60,006 nt of DNA from Rhodopirellula sp. Lineage in GTDB: Bacteria; Planctomycetota; Planctomycetia; Pirellulales; Pirellulaceae. The notes beneath the pieces were generated by a model, which was not told the DNA's origin, ran no database searches, and was given only the letters and a program-made list of their open reading frames with translations. Shown here in pieces: positions 28,599 through 38,291 of the stretch. Positions within the stretch are counted from its first letter, which is position 1. Every line of letters begins with the position of its first letter. A program made the translations under genes and the position numbers. The stretch is taken from positions 1 to 60,006 of the forward strand of contig NZGD01000101.1 in NCBI GenBank assembly GCA_002690925.1, given 5' to 3'.

Positions 28599-29422
28599 TG
28601 ATCACGTTGCTCGATGGGCCACTAGGTACAGAACTGGAAGCCCGAGGAGTCCCACCTGTGCGTGATTGCTGGAGCGCCAAGGCAATTGAAACAGCGCCAG
28701 AAGTAATCACCGCCATCCATCAAGACTATGCCCAAAGTGGTTGTACGGTACATACCACCAATACCTTCCGCACCAATCGAAGAGCAAGCGGTAATTCTTG
28801 GCGAGCACGAACCCTCGCCGCTACCGCACTAACCAAGAAAGCGGTCCCCAAGCACCATCGCGTCGCGGGAAGCATTGCGCCGGTTGAAGATTGCTACCGA
28901 CCTGATTTGTCACCCGGCTCAAAATCAGAGCCCGAACATCACGAAATGGCAACGACTTTGGCCGGGGCGGGGTGCGATCTGCTACTGTGTGAAACATTCT
29001 GCCATCCAGAAGAAACTCTGGCAGCCACCAGGGCTGCAGTGTCCTGCAATTTGGAAACATGGGTCGCTTTGACAGCTGGCCCGCAGACAAACCTGTTGAC
29101 TCCTCAAGCCATGGCTCAGCTTGCAACTCAAGCGGTCAGGCTTGGTGCCAGCGCAGTGCTGGTTAATTGCACTCCAGCAACGGATACTCAACGCTTTCTT
29201 GAAGCAATCATCGAAACAGAGATCTCTGTTCCCGTGGGAGCCTATGCCAATGCCGGCAGTCCCGGTGACAACATTGGGTGGCGTGCAGACTGTGATCTCA
29301 GTTGCCACACCTACGCCAAGTTGGCGAAGTCCTGGGTTGATGCAGGTGCAACAATCATAGGCGGGTGCTGCGGCACCGGGCCCCGGCATCTGGCAGCGAT
29401 CCAAGAGCACCTTGGTTTATAG
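28598..29422 (+). CDS. Homocysteine S-methyltransferase family protein
   Basis: The 274-residue protein begins MITLLDGPLGTELEARG, the N-terminal sequence of the family barrel. The zinc-binding cysteines are in VNCTPA and in GGCCGTGPRHL (about residue 255). The family transfers a methyl group from S-methylmethionine, betaine or another donor to homocysteine. It is somewhat shorter than most members (about 300 residues), and I cannot tell the donor. The start is fixed by a TAATG overlap with the previous gene and by AGGAAC upstream. The coupling to a lipid acyltransferase/ligase is odd in function and may reflect a co-expressed but unrelated pair. Confidence 0.85.
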   Translation: MITLLDGPLGTELEARGVPPVRDCWSAKAIETAPEVITAIHQDYAQSGCTVHTTNTFRTNRRASGNSWRARTLAATALTKKAVPKHHRVAGSIAPVEDCYRPDLSPGSKSEPEHHEMATTLAGAGCDLLLCETFCHPEETLAATRAAVSCNLETWVALTAGPQTNLLTPQAMAQLATQAVRLGASAVLVNCTPATDTQRFLEAIIETEISVPVGAYANAGSPGDNIGWRADCDLSCHTYAKLAKSWVDAGATIIGGCCGTGPRHLAAIQEHLGL

Positions 29423-29487
29423 ACCCCCTTCACACCGAGACGCTGAAACGAAGTATCGACTTGCACAAGAGCCGCAATAGGCACTGC

Positions 29488-30546
29488 TCACTGCAGGGTT
29501 GACTTGGCAGGAACAGCCGCAGTTGGGTTCTGGACGACCGCTGGCAAACCTCTCGTTTGGCGTCTGCGTTCCCAGCCACGTTTGGACACCGAGCGGATCA
29601 CCTCGACAAACTGTTGCCGCGTACTCGCGCTCACCTGCGGCAATCGGTAAGCCACGTCAGTCATCGCGGATGTATTCATTTCAGACGCTTGCGAAATCTG
29701 GGCCATGAACTTCGCGGTTTCCGTGAAATTATTGTCTGCAGACCTTCCAATCAGGCCGCTTAAGGTCCGTGCGACAAGGTCGGCACCGAGTCCTTCAATT
29801 TTAACAAAGCAGTCGATCGTTCCCGTCACCGTTCTACGACCACTGGCAGAGGTGCCATAGGTACTGCGTAAAACAAAGACGCCACGACCGCGAACCGGTT
29901 TGGTGACCAACTTGCCATCGTAGCTACCATCCGCAACGAAGATGTGAATATTCGGGTCGCCGTACACCAAATCAATGCTGCAGGTAGTGCCAGTTCCATC
30001 GAGGGCCTCGAATTGATAGGGGCCCGTGCGTTGTGTCTGCACGGACGTGATTCCCATCAATTCCCAAAGCCCGACCAGAACCTCAGCATTTCGCGAAAGG
30101 AAGGTGAACATTTCCGGGTCACAGTCGATCGCCTGAGTCGGCAGACGCCGATAGAGGGTGGGTGAGGCCGCTACGGAAAGAATACGCTGCTGAGCCTCGG
30201 GTGTCAGGCGTTTCATGGGTAAAGCGGCGATCACGTCCTTTCGCTGTGACGAAGCAGACCGAGAGCCCTTCTCGCTTCGGAAGAAAAATCCACCGCGTTC
30301 AGTTGCTTGGGCCGAGGATGCCTGCATCAATACGCCAACGGCGCAGAGACAGAACCCGCGAAAGAATGTCCGGACTGATCCCCCCGCCACCAATGTCCCC
30401 TTCACGTGTAACGCACTCTCATTCACCTTTTTCGGGAGGGTCACCACGGACGACCGATCCCAATACGAGCAGAACGCTGCGTAAAAGGCCACTGTTGGTT
30501 TTTCGGTCGCTGAAGCGCCCTGAGTTGAGGAATTCAGGACATTCAT
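29488..30546 (-). CDS. Secreted hypothetical protein
   Basis: The 352-residue frame contains a hydrophobic segment ([21 protein letters not shown], residues about 61-81) that looks like a signal peptide if translation begins near a GTG at 30405 (VKGTLVAGG). The ATG at 30546 would put about 47 extra residues before it. The mature part has a beta-rich centre ([39 protein letters not shown]) and a basic C-terminus. I do not recognise a family, though similar proteins seem typical of Planctomycetota. It is divergent from pgk, so the region 30547-30712 may drive both genes. The true start is unresolved. Confidence 0.6.
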   Translation of the reverse strand: MNVLNSSTQGASATEKPTVAFYAAFCSYWDRSSVVTLPKKVNESALHVKGTLVAGGSVRTFFRGFCLCAVGVLMQASSAQATERGGFFFRSEKGSRSASSQRKDVIAALPMKRLTPEAQQRILSVAASPTLYRRLPTQAIDCDPEMFTFLSRNAEVLVGLWELMGITSVQTQRTGPYQFEALDGTGTTCSIDLVYGDPNIHIFVADGSYDGKLVTKPVRGRGVFVLRSTYGTSASGRRTVTGTIDCFVKIEGLGADLVARTLSGLIGRSADNNFTETAKFMAQISQASEMNTSAMTDVAYRLPQVSASTRQQFVEVIRSVSKRGWERRRQTRGLPAVVQNPTAAVPAKSTLQ

Positions 30547-30650
30547 TCATGCCACAGCGAGGCGTACTCGACACCCGGCGTGGTTTGCCGATAATCCCTG
30601 CTCACCTAAATTCGCTGAATCCGCGAAAAAACCGAGTTCCATTGTGATCG

Positions 30651-30672
30651 TGCCTCGTGCGTGCACGAGGCA
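30651..30672. promoter_or_regulatory. Near-perfect palindrome upstream of pgk
   Basis: TGCCTCGTGC (30651-30660) and GCACGAGGCA (30663-30672) are exact reverse complements, ten bases each, separated by GT. The site lies 40 bases before the pgk ATG. Such a compact symmetric element suits a homodimer operator; as RNA it could fold as a leader hairpin. No boxes are identified. Confidence 0.55.
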
Positions 30673-30712
30673 GACCCCCAAATCACGACGCAAAACGACG
30701 AGACGACCAAAA

Positions 30713-31912
30713 ATGGCGAAAAAAACGATCGACCAAGTTGACGTTGCTGGCAAAACAATCCTGATGCGAGTCGACTTTAATGTGCCGCTGGATGAAACTC
30801 AGAAGATTACTGACGATCGCCGCATACGGATGGCGTTACCCAGCATCAAAAGTGTCATCGATCGAGGCGGAAAGCTGATCCTGATGAGTCATCTAGGCCG
30901 CCCTGCGGGCACGGGCTTTGAAGAAAAATTCAGCTTGGCACCTGCCGCTGCCTGCTTGTCAGAAATGCTGGGGCAGCAAGTTGCCATGGCAACTGACACC
31001 GTGGGTGAAGACGCCGTCGCCCAAGCCGGTGCACTCACTGATGGACAAGTGCTAGTCTTGGAAAACCTGCGATTCAACTCGGGTGAGAAAAAAGGCTGCG
31101 AAGAGTTCGCAGGAAAATTGGCTGCTCTTGCCGATGGATACTGCAACGATGCATTTGGCACTTGTCACCGCAGTGATGCGTCGATGGTTGCGGTCCCTCA
31201 GGCAATGGCTGGTAAACCGCGTGTTGTGGGCCATCTGGTCGCTCGGGAAATTCAATATCTCAGTGATGCGATTGGCAACCCCGCCCGACCGTTTGTTGCA
31301 ATCCTAGGTGGTGCAAAAGTCAGTGATAAAATCAACGTCATCAACAACCTGCTCGGCATCTGTGACGCTGTACTGATTGGCGGGGCGATGGCCTACACAT
31401 TCTCACTTGCAAATGGGGGTCAAGTTGGCGACAGCCTCGTTGAGAAAGATAAAGTAGACTTGGCAAAGGAATTGATTGCCAAAGGTGGCGACAAACTGCA
31501 CCTGCCAACTGATACGCACTGTGGTGATGACTTTGGTGATATCGCCGGTTGCAACAAGAAAATCGTGGTGGCTGGTGAGATCCCTGATGGATGGGAAGGG
31601 TTCGACATTGGCCCCGAAACTGCCGCGAAATATGCGGCTGTAATCAAAGATGCAAAGACGGTGGTTTGGAATGGTCCCATGGGGGTCTTCGAGAAACCCC
31701 CCATGGATGAAGGCACCAAGGCTGTGGCACAGGCTGTAGCTGACAGTGACTCCATCAGTATCATCGGAGGTGGTGACAGTGCCGCGGCGGTCGATCAACT
31801 TGGATTCGCCGATCAAGTCAGCCATGTCAGCACGGGTGGTGGTGCGAGTCTTGCCATGCTTGAAGGACAGGCTTTCGCAGCAGTGGATCTCCTGGACAAC
31901 ACCGAGTCCTGA
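30713..31912 (+). CDS. pgk: Phosphoglycerate kinase
   Basis: Pgk interconverts 1,3-bisphosphoglycerate and 3-phosphoglycerate with ADP/ATP in glycolysis and gluconeogenesis. The 399 residues contain [10 protein letters not shown] and the SHLGRP motif near the N-terminus, [16 protein letters not shown] in the middle, [16 protein letters not shown] and the C-terminal [13 protein letters not shown]. The frame opens at 30644, but I chose ATG 30713 ([11 protein letters not shown]), the usual family start; the extra upstream residues are basic and not family-like, and would overlap the palindrome. A hairpin followed by T residues at the stop is a candidate terminator, so it is probably transcribed alone. 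Confidence 0.95.
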   Translation: MAKKTIDQVDVAGKTILMRVDFNVPLDETQKITDDRRIRMALPSIKSVIDRGGKLILMSHLGRPAGTGFEEKFSLAPAAACLSEMLGQQVAMATDTVGEDAVAQAGALTDGQVLVLENLRFNSGEKKGCEEFAGKLAALADGYCNDAFGTCHRSDASMVAVPQAMAGKPRVVGHLVAREIQYLSDAIGNPARPFVAILGGAKVSDKINVINNLLGICDAVLIGGAMAYTFSLANGGQVGDSLVEKDKVDLAKELIAKGGDKLHLPTDTHCGDDFGDIAGCNKKIVVAGEIPDGWEGFDIGPETAAKYAAVIKDAKTVVWNGPMGVFEKPPMDEGTKAVAQAVADSDSISIIGGGDSAAAVDQLGFADQVSHVSTGGGASLAMLEGQAFAAVDLLDNTES

Positions 31913-31925
31913 ATCCAGGACTTTT
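31905..31925 (+). terminator. Intrinsic-like terminator at the end of pgk
   Basis: AGTCCTG (31905-31911) pairs with CAGGACT (31916-31922) around the loop AATC, and T residues follow (31922-31925). The stem overlaps the pgk stop TGA. The stem is only seven pairs and the T-run is short, so efficiency is uncertain. Confidence 0.5.
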
Positions 31926-32084
31926 GCAGGCTCCGCGCCGTATCAAGTCTCCATCTCGCATACAGGAACCAGCTCGGCAGCTTCTACCGAGCCAGATGGA
32001 AACAACATTGCCAGTGTTCGAGCGACGACGAATCGATGCGTTTTTTCGACGGTACCTCACATTGACTGACAACCGAGAATTCGC

Positions 32085-34799
32085 ATGACGCCTGAAGATT
32101 TACGCCTCGTCCACACCGCTAAAAGAGAACAAAATTGGCAACGTTGGGGCCCCTACCTTTCGGAACGCCAGTGGGGCACCGTGCGCGAAGATTACAGCGA
32201 AGGGGGCGATGCCACATGGAGCTATTTCCCACACGACCAAGCACGTAGTCGAGCTTACCGTTGGGGTGAAGACGGATTGCTTGGGATCTGTGATCGCGAA
32301 TGCCGACTCTGTTTCTCAGTCGGGCTGTGGAATGGTCGTGACCCAATCATCAAGGAACGACTGTTCGGAGTGACGGGTCCGGAAGGTAACCATGGCGAAG
32401 ATGTGAAGGAATGCTACTACTACCTTGATAGCACACCGACGCACAGCTACATGAAAGCTTTGTACAAGTACCCTCAAAGCCGCTATCCCTACGAAGAACT
32501 GGTGGAAGTCAGTCGCATGCGGGATCGTAATGAGCCCGAATACGAAATCACAGACACATTAGCTTTTGACGAGTCACGTTATTTTGATGTGATGGCTGAA
32601 TACGCCAAAGCGAATCCCAATGACTTGTTGATCCGTCTGACAATTACCAACCGGGGGCCTCAATCAGCTGTATTGCATCTGATACCCCAACTTTTTTTCC
32701 GCAATACATGGACGTGGGAATGCACCGATGAGGGCTGCACCACCCGTCCCTCGATGCGACTGCAAGACAATGTAGTTCAGACATTTCATGAGTCATTGGA
32801 CGAATTCTGGTTCACTTGCGATGCTGCTGGCTCAGATGAGTGGACATGGTTGTTCACTGACAATGAAACGAATACGAAGCGATATCCCGATCTTCCCAGC
32901 GAATCGAAATACTTCAAAGACGGCATCAACGACTTTGTCGTCTTGGGTGACACACGAGCAGTGAACCCAGACCAGCAAGGAACCAAATGTGGTGCTTACG
33001 GACTGATCATGATCCCGGCTGGCGAGACTCGGCAGATTCGTTTGCGTTTAACCCACGCAAAATCGACATTGATCACAGAGGAATCGAATAATGATCCAGC
33101 CAAGTTTGCTGACTTGGCCTTCACTGATTCTTTCGAAACAACGTTTGAGAATCGGATCACGGAAGCAGATAGATTTTACGCCGACCGAATTCCACATTCG
33201 CTTCCTCTGGAACGCCAAGCTACGATGCGACAGGCGTATGCGGGGTTGCTTTGGACCAAGCAGTTCTATCATTACTCTGTCAGCACCTGGCTTGATGGTG
33301 ACCCCAATGGTGTCCCCACCAGCGAGGCGAGAAAAGAGGGTCGTAATAGCGACTGGCGCAACCTGTTCAATCGAGATATCATCTCGATGCCGGACAAATG
33401 GGAATACCCATGGTATGCAGCTTGGGATCTAGCATTCCATATGGTACCGATGGCGGGACTGGACACACACTTTGCCAAAGAACAGATGCTGCTGTTTTTG
33501 CGCGAGTGGTACATGCACCCAAGTGGCCAAATTCCTGCCTACGAATGGCACCTTGGCGATGTAAACCCACCCGTACATGCTTGGGGTGTTTGGCAAGTTT
33601 ACAAAGCGACCGGCCCACCACGTCAACGTGACAAGGTATTCCTTGCCCGAGCATTTCAGAAGTTGCTAATCAATTTCACTTGGTGGGTGAATCGTAAAGA
33701 TCCACGAGGCAAAAACATTTTCGCCGGGGGCTTTTTGGGGCTCGATAACATTGGGGTGTTTGATCGCAGCAAACCTCTTCCTGAGGGTCACCTCGAGCAG
33801 GCAGATGGTACCGCATGGATGGCGTTCTACTGTGGCACGATGCTACGGATGGCGATTGAACTTGCCGAAGACCACCAAGCCTATGGTGACATGGCCAGCA
33901 AGTTCTTTGAGCACTACGTAGCGATTGCTGAAGCCATGAACTCAATGGACGGCACTGGTTTGTGGGATGAAGAAGATGGTTTTTATTACGATCACCTGTT
34001 CGTGAAGGACCATTCCGTTCCGATCCGTGTGCGATCACTCGTCGGACTCCTACCCTTGATGACTGGTGTCATTTTAGAAGAAGAAATTATCGAGAAACTT
34101 CCTGGCTTCCGCCGCCGCATGAATTGGTTTCTCAATAATCGTGATGATCTAAGTCAGCATATGACGTACATGGAGCGTGAAGATCCCGACTCGGGTGAAG
34201 CGTGCCGTCGTCTACTTGCAATTCCATCAGAAGATCGATTTCGCAGACTCCTTGCTGTCTTACTGGACGAAGACGAATTCCTGTCTCCGTTTGGAATACG
34301 CAGTATGTCTGCAGCCCATCGCGAAGAACCGTTGATTTTTGATTTTGGTGGTCGACGACACGAAGTCGGCTATGTTCCCGGAGAAAGCGAAAGCGGCATG
34401 TTCGGTGGGAACAGCAATTGGCGCGGACCAATCTGGTTCCCAGTCAATTATCTGCTGATTCAATCGCTGAAACGCTATCATGACTTTTATGGAAATGAAT
34501 ACAGAGTCGAGTGCCCAACTGGTAGCGGAAAACGGATGAATCTGCTGGAAGTTGCGCGGGAATTGGAGCGACGTTTGATATCACTCTTTGAACCGGATGA
34601 AGACGGCAATCGCCCCGCCCATGGCGGAGATGAGCGTTACCGCGACGACCCAGCCTGGAAGGACCTGATCCTGTTCTACGAATATTTTCATGCCGACAAT
34701 GGCAAAGGATTGGGGGCCAACCACCAAACGGGCTGGACAGCCTTAGTGGCATCCATGCTCCGCAGTCAGGCGAATGTCCAGAAGCACCAAAGGGTCTGA
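32085..34799 (+). CDS. Glucosidase-like glycoside hydrolase, GH63/MGH1 type
   Basis: A 904-residue protein resembling bacterial GH63 or mannosylglycerate-hydrolase-like glucosidases, with inverting (alpha/alpha)6 barrel chemistry. Diagnostic stretches are the N-terminal beta-domain (YFPHDQARSRAYRWGEDGL), the barrel segment EYPWYAAWDLAFHMVPMA, which carries the acid Asp of the WD pair, and GGNSNWRGPIWFPVNYLL near the end. No signal peptide is visible, so action in the cytoplasm, for example on trehalose- or glycogen-related oligosaccharides, is possible but inferred. ATG 32085 is preceded by no strong ribosome site. It follows pgk by 172 bases and a likely terminator, so it has its own promoter. 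Confidence 0.82.
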   Translation: MTPEDLRLVHTAKREQNWQRWGPYLSERQWGTVREDYSEGGDATWSYFPHDQARSRAYRWGEDGLLGICDRECRLCFSVGLWNGRDPIIKERLFGVTGPEGNHGEDVKECYYYLDSTPTHSYMKALYKYPQSRYPYEELVEVSRMRDRNEPEYEITDTLAFDESRYFDVMAEYAKANPNDLLIRLTITNRGPQSAVLHLIPQLFFRNTWTWECTDEGCTTRPSMRLQDNVVQTFHESLDEFWFTCDAAGSDEWTWLFTDNETNTKRYPDLPSESKYFKDGINDFVVLGDTRAVNPDQQGTKCGAYGLIMIPAGETRQIRLRLTHAKSTLITEESNNDPAKFADLAFTDSFETTFENRITEADRFYADRIPHSLPLERQATMRQAYAGLLWTKQFYHYSVSTWLDGDPNGVPTSEARKEGRNSDWRNLFNRDIISMPDKWEYPWYAAWDLAFHMVPMAGLDTHFAKEQMLLFLREWYMHPSGQIPAYEWHLGDVNPPVHAWGVWQVYKATGPPRQRDKVFLARAFQKLLINFTWWVNRKDPRGKNIFAGGFLGLDNIGVFDRSKPLPEGHLEQADGTAWMAFYCGTMLRMAIELAEDHQAYGDMASKFFEHYVAIAEAMNSMDGTGLWDEEDGFYYDHLFVKDHSVPIRVRSLVGLLPLMTGVILEEEIIEKLPGFRRRMNWFLNNRDDLSQHMTYMEREDPDSGEACRRLLAIPSEDRFRRLLAVLLDEDEFLSPFGIRSMSAAHREEPLIFDFGGRRHEVGYVPGESESGMFGGNSNWRGPIWFPVNYLLIQSLKRYHDFYGNEYRVECPTGSGKRMNLLEVARELERRLISLFEPDEDGNRPAHGGDERYRDDPAWKDLILFYEYFHADNGKGLGANHQTGWTALVASMLRSQANVQKHQRV

Positions 34800-35010
34800 G
34801 TACCGATTGAGATGCGTGGAAGTCATTTTTCCAGTTGGGTTCCGTCACTGAATGAACATTTGCGTTGAACAACCAAGTACAATCGACTCCGCTGTTTTAA
34901 TCCTGCCAAACTCGTAGCCACGACTTGCAGTGTGATCACATCAGATTGTGTCTACCCCGCAAGCGTCCCCGGACTGTTTCCCATCTGCCTCAAACTCTCC
35001 GCTGATCAAA

Positions 35011-36000
35011 ATGCGACAAGCCACTTTTTCAATCGCTCTGCTACTGACTGTTACCTCCCTTTGTGTTGCAAAGACACCCACGACGCTGGGAAGAGTCGAA
35101 AAGCTCGACCCCGCGTTCGATGCCATTGTCGATTCGAATGCTAAAATTGAAGTTCTTGCCAGTGGCTTCACTTGGACCGAGGGGCCCGTTTGGGTCGCCG
35201 ATGACAGCGGGGGGCACCTGCTGTTTTCAGATATTCCACGGAACAGCATTTTCCGCTGGTCCGAAACACGCGGCACTGATCTATTCATGTCACCGAGTGG
35301 GTACACCGGCGCCACCTACTATGGACTGGAACCTGGCTCCAATGGCTTGACACTCGATCCACAAGGACGACTAACAGCCTGCGAACATGGTGATCGTCGT
35401 ATCTCGGTGCTCACCAAAGGCGGGGGCAAAAGAACACTCGTCGATAACTATCAAGGGAAACGTCTTAATAGCCCCAACGACCTTGTTTTTCATTCCTCAG
35501 GTTCGATCTTCTTCACAGACCCACCGTATGGCCTGCCAGACCGAGAATCCGACCCAAGACGTGAACTTGATTTCTGTGGGGTCTATCGACTCGACACCAA
35601 CGGATCTTTGACCTTGCTCAGCAAAGAACTTGCCCGCCCCAACGGCATCGGACTGTCGCCCGATGAGAAAACACTTTACGTCGCTCAGAGCGATCCCGAA
35701 AACCCGATCTGGATGGCTTTCCCTGTCAAACAGGATAAGACCCTGGGAAAAGGTAAGGTTTTGTTCGATGGCAAGAAATACATGCAGGAATTCCCCGGAC
35801 TTCCAGATGGCCTGGCAGTAGCGAAAGACGGAATCATTTTCGGGAGTGGCCCGGGAGGAATTTACGTTATCAGCCCTCAAGGCAAGCTACTGGGCCGACT
35901 GATCACAGGCGGACGGACAAGCAACTGCACCTTTGGGCCTGATGGCAAAACACTCTACATCACGGCTGACAGTTTTCTTTGCCGAGTCAAACTTAAGTAA
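35011..36000 (+). CDS. SMP-30/gluconolactonase/LRE family protein, secreted
   Basis: The 329-residue protein begins with a signal peptide (MRQATFSIALLLTVTSLCVA); I chose ATG 35011 for this reason, though the frame opens at 34948. Six-bladed propeller motifs include FTWTEGPVWV, whose Glu is a metal ligand in the family, GLEPGSNGLTLDPQGRL, NSPNDLVFHSSGSIFFTDPPYG with the metal-binding Asn and Asp, and ARPNGIGLSPDEKTLY. These proteins hydrolyse aldonolactones, and secreted versions are numerous in Planctomycetota. The substrate remains open. It lies between the glucosidase and the L,D-transpeptidase on the same strand, without tight spacing. Confidence 0.88.
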   Translation: MRQATFSIALLLTVTSLCVAKTPTTLGRVEKLDPAFDAIVDSNAKIEVLASGFTWTEGPVWVADDSGGHLLFSDIPRNSIFRWSETRGTDLFMSPSGYTGATYYGLEPGSNGLTLDPQGRLTACEHGDRRISVLTKGGGKRTLVDNYQGKRLNSPNDLVFHSSGSIFFTDPPYGLPDRESDPRRELDFCGVYRLDTNGSLTLLSKELARPNGIGLSPDEKTLYVAQSDPENPIWMAFPVKQDKTLGKGKVLFDGKKYMQEFPGLPDGLAVAKDGIIFGSGPGGIYVISPQGKLLGRLITGGRTSNCTFGPDGKTLYITADSFLCRVKLK

Positions 36001-36303
36001 ACGACTGGCCAACGGTGAGACACGGCGCCTCCATCAAGGATGCTAGCAATCGTGTCGCTTGGCCGTACAGGGTAATCCGGCAGACAAAATGCTTCGACAC
36101 GAAGCGTTTGGCAATCGACAACTGACGCATCACAATGTCGACGGGAAACTGATCTGGCAAGAAGTTGGGGGGTTTCGCTAGTCTCCCATCTGCCGAGTCG
36201 ACTCTGCCGATGGAACCCTTGGAATGGGCGGGTCCGACCGTGTATTACTTGCAATTACAGGTGATGGATCTGATCGCATCAGGTCCGGTCATGGAGGACA
36301 GTT
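36001..36303. other. Intergenic stretch upstream of the L,D-transpeptidase
   Basis: Roughly 300 bases without a gene I can support; a minus-strand frame (35955-36254) overlaps the previous coding region and looks like a shadow. It ends with GGAGGA at 36293-36298, the ribosome site for the next gene. A promoter is expected here but I see no clear boxes. Confidence 0.5.
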
Positions 36304-37629
36304 GTGCAGACATTAAAAACCGCCGCAATCGTTGTGTTAATGATGGCTGTGATTTATGGAGCTTATGTTTCCATGACCAAGCCACCGGAAACTCTACCCG
36401 AGGACGTGCAAGGTCTACTTGCTGTTGACGAGGGGCTGGACATCCCGTTCGATTCCACCCTCGGTCTACCTGAATCACTTGGCGGAGGAAACGTCCCAGG
36501 AGAGAATCTTGGTGCACCTCTTGTTAATTCTGAGTCTCAACAATCTGACAATTCGCAGATGCTGGGCAGCCGAAGCAGTATCGACGTTCCCAACGACTCA
36601 ATCGCTGTCGGGGCAGCACCTGCAACGGATCTCTTGAGCCAGCCGGGCAGTCCGATTCCCTTGGCAAACGTTGGCAACACAGTTTCACCCGAGGCATCCG
36701 CTGCCACACAAGCGGACATAGCCAATGCTTACACGAATGATCGCTACCCGAAGACAGCGGATGATTTCGCACTTCCGAATCCTGACAACATCAATTCAAA
36801 TTTCGAGCCAAGCGGCGTTGCCCTGCCGGAAGCTGGCCCAGGTCAAGTTGGTGGAATTGCCACTGCCAGTGCTGAGGATATCGGTCTTAATGGAAGTGGC
36901 GTAGCCACTGCCACGGCAGTGATTGCTCCAAACGTAGGCTTGGCAAACGCGATTCGTACCGCGGACATGCAGTTCCGACAAGATAAACGTAAAGCAGCGT
37001 TGGCGACGTTGAGCATTTTCTACAACACGCCCAACATTTCTGTTGAACAACGGAGCGAGATGTTGGCCCGCTTGGATCCCCTGGCGCGGGAAGTCATTTA
37101 CTCTAAAAGACATCTGCTGGAACAACCACACCGAATGAGCCGCAATGAAACTCTGCAAGATGTTGCTCAGGCATACGATGTACCATGGCAACTGCTCGCG
37201 AATATCAATGGCATTGAAGACCCACTGACCATTCTTCCTGGCACTGAGCTGAAAGTGGTACGAGGCCCCTTTCGGGCTGAAGTCAACCTGACGCTGAAAG
37301 AGCTGACCCTGTTCATGGGTGATTATTACGCAGGTCGTTTTCCGATTGCGGTGGGAGATGACCCGGTGGCTGTGGAAGGTTCCTATACAATTCAGGACAA
37401 GCAAACCGGCAAGACGTTCTACAACCGTAGTGGAACCCCAGTTGCTCCACGAAGCCCAGCTAATCCCTATGGAAATTTCTGGATGGACCTGGGGAACCAG
37501 ATGTCTATTCATGGAAGCCCTGATCCCACTCGCCCCAGCGAAAACGGTTGTATCAGTCTGGCGGAAGATATCGCCGATGACCTGTACGGCATTCTGTCGC
37601 AGGGTTCATCTGTGACCATTCGTCGGTAA
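36304..37629 (+). CDS. LysM-containing L,D-transpeptidase (YkuD family)
   Basis: The 441-residue protein starts with GTG 36304, five bases after GGAGGA, and has an N-terminal anchor (TAAIVVLMMAVIYGAYV). A long Ser/Ala/Pro-rich spacer follows. A LysM-like module (HRMSRNETLQDVAQAY... TILPGTELKVV) spans residues 276-321. The catalytic YkuD domain ends with IHGSPDPTRPSENGCISL: His 403 and Cys 416 match the usual histidine and nucleophile, but the SHGC motif reads ENGC here, lacking the second His. Such enzymes form 3-3 crosslinks or attach proteins to peptidoglycan in the periplasm. Its presence supports a murein wall in this organism. pyrE follows 57 bases downstream. Confidence 0.85.
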   Translation: MQTLKTAAIVVLMMAVIYGAYVSMTKPPETLPEDVQGLLAVDEGLDIPFDSTLGLPESLGGGNVPGENLGAPLVNSESQQSDNSQMLGSRSSIDVPNDSIAVGAAPATDLLSQPGSPIPLANVGNTVSPEASAATQADIANAYTNDRYPKTADDFALPNPDNINSNFEPSGVALPEAGPGQVGGIATASAEDIGLNGSGVATATAVIAPNVGLANAIRTADMQFRQDKRKAALATLSIFYNTPNISVEQRSEMLARLDPLAREVIYSKRHLLEQPHRMSRNETLQDVAQAYDVPWQLLANINGIEDPLTILPGTELKVVRGPFRAEVNLTLKELTLFMGDYYAGRFPIAVGDDPVAVEGSYTIQDKQTGKTFYNRSGTPVAPRSPANPYGNFWMDLGNQMSIHGSPDPTRPSENGCISLAEDIADDLYGILSQGSSVTIRR

Positions 37630-37636
37630 AACTGTT

Positions 37637-37667
37637 GGGAGTGATAAACAATCTCCCTCCCTTTTTT
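37637..37667 (+). terminator. Possible weak terminator between the L,D-transpeptidase and pyrE
   Basis: GGGAG (37637-37641) pairs with CTCCC (37653-37657), and six T residues occur at 37662-37667 after a four-base spacer. The stem is short and the loop long, so it is a weak candidate. Confidence 0.35.
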
Positions 37668-37686
37668 CTGATGAAGAGACCCCAAG

Positions 37687-38244
37687 ATGTCATATGACCG
37701 TGATGCTTTGCTGGAACTGATCCGAACTGAGTCACTGCAGCGAGGTGAATTCACCTTGGCCAGTGGAAAGAAGGCATCCTATTACCTCGATTGCCGCAAC
37801 ATCACGCTACATCCCAAGGGTGCCAACGTGATTGCCGAAGGAATGCTGGACGCAATGCAATCAACAGGCACGTTGCCAGAGGCTGTGGGTGGGATGGCTA
37901 TCGGTGCTGATCCGATTACAGCTTCCATCATCACATTGGCGGGTCAACAGGATTTACCGCTCAAAGGCTTCATGGTTCGCAAGGAACCCAAAGATCACGG
38001 AACGGGCAAACAAGTCGAAGGCCCGGTCAAACCAGGTCAACGTGTTGTCATCGTTGAAGATGTCATCACCAGTGGTGGCAGCGCATTGAAAGCAGTCGAT
38101 GCAGCTCGAGAATATGGTCTCGTGGTTGAGAAGGTCATTGCGATCATCGACAGGCTGGCTGGTGGCGAAGAAGCATTCAAGGCCAAGGGGCTTGAATTGC
38201 ACACGCTGACAACAATCCGGGATTTCGGCATCGAGCCGGAATAA
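37687..38244 (+). CDS. pyrE: Orotate phosphoribosyltransferase
   Basis: PyrE makes orotidine 5'-phosphate from orotate and PRPP in pyrimidine synthesis. The PRPP-binding signature VVIVEDVITSGGSAL occupies residues about 119-133, and MVRKEPKDHGTGK carries the flexible-loop lysines. The N-terminal FTLASGKKASYYLDCR is also standard. At 185 residues it is a normal length. The next gene (nuclease-like) starts 47 bases downstream on the same strand and could be co-transcribed. Confidence 0.95.
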   Translation: MSYDRDALLELIRTESLQRGEFTLASGKKASYYLDCRNITLHPKGANVIAEGMLDAMQSTGTLPEAVGGMAIGADPITASIITLAGQQDLPLKGFMVRKEPKDHGTGKQVEGPVKPGQRVVIVEDVITSGGSALKAVDAAREYGLVVEKVIAIIDRLAGGEEAFKAKGLELHTLTTIRDFGIEPE

Positions 38245-38291
38245 GACGGTCTCGCATCGTCCCAAGGCAGGATGCCAGTAAAGTCAAAGTC

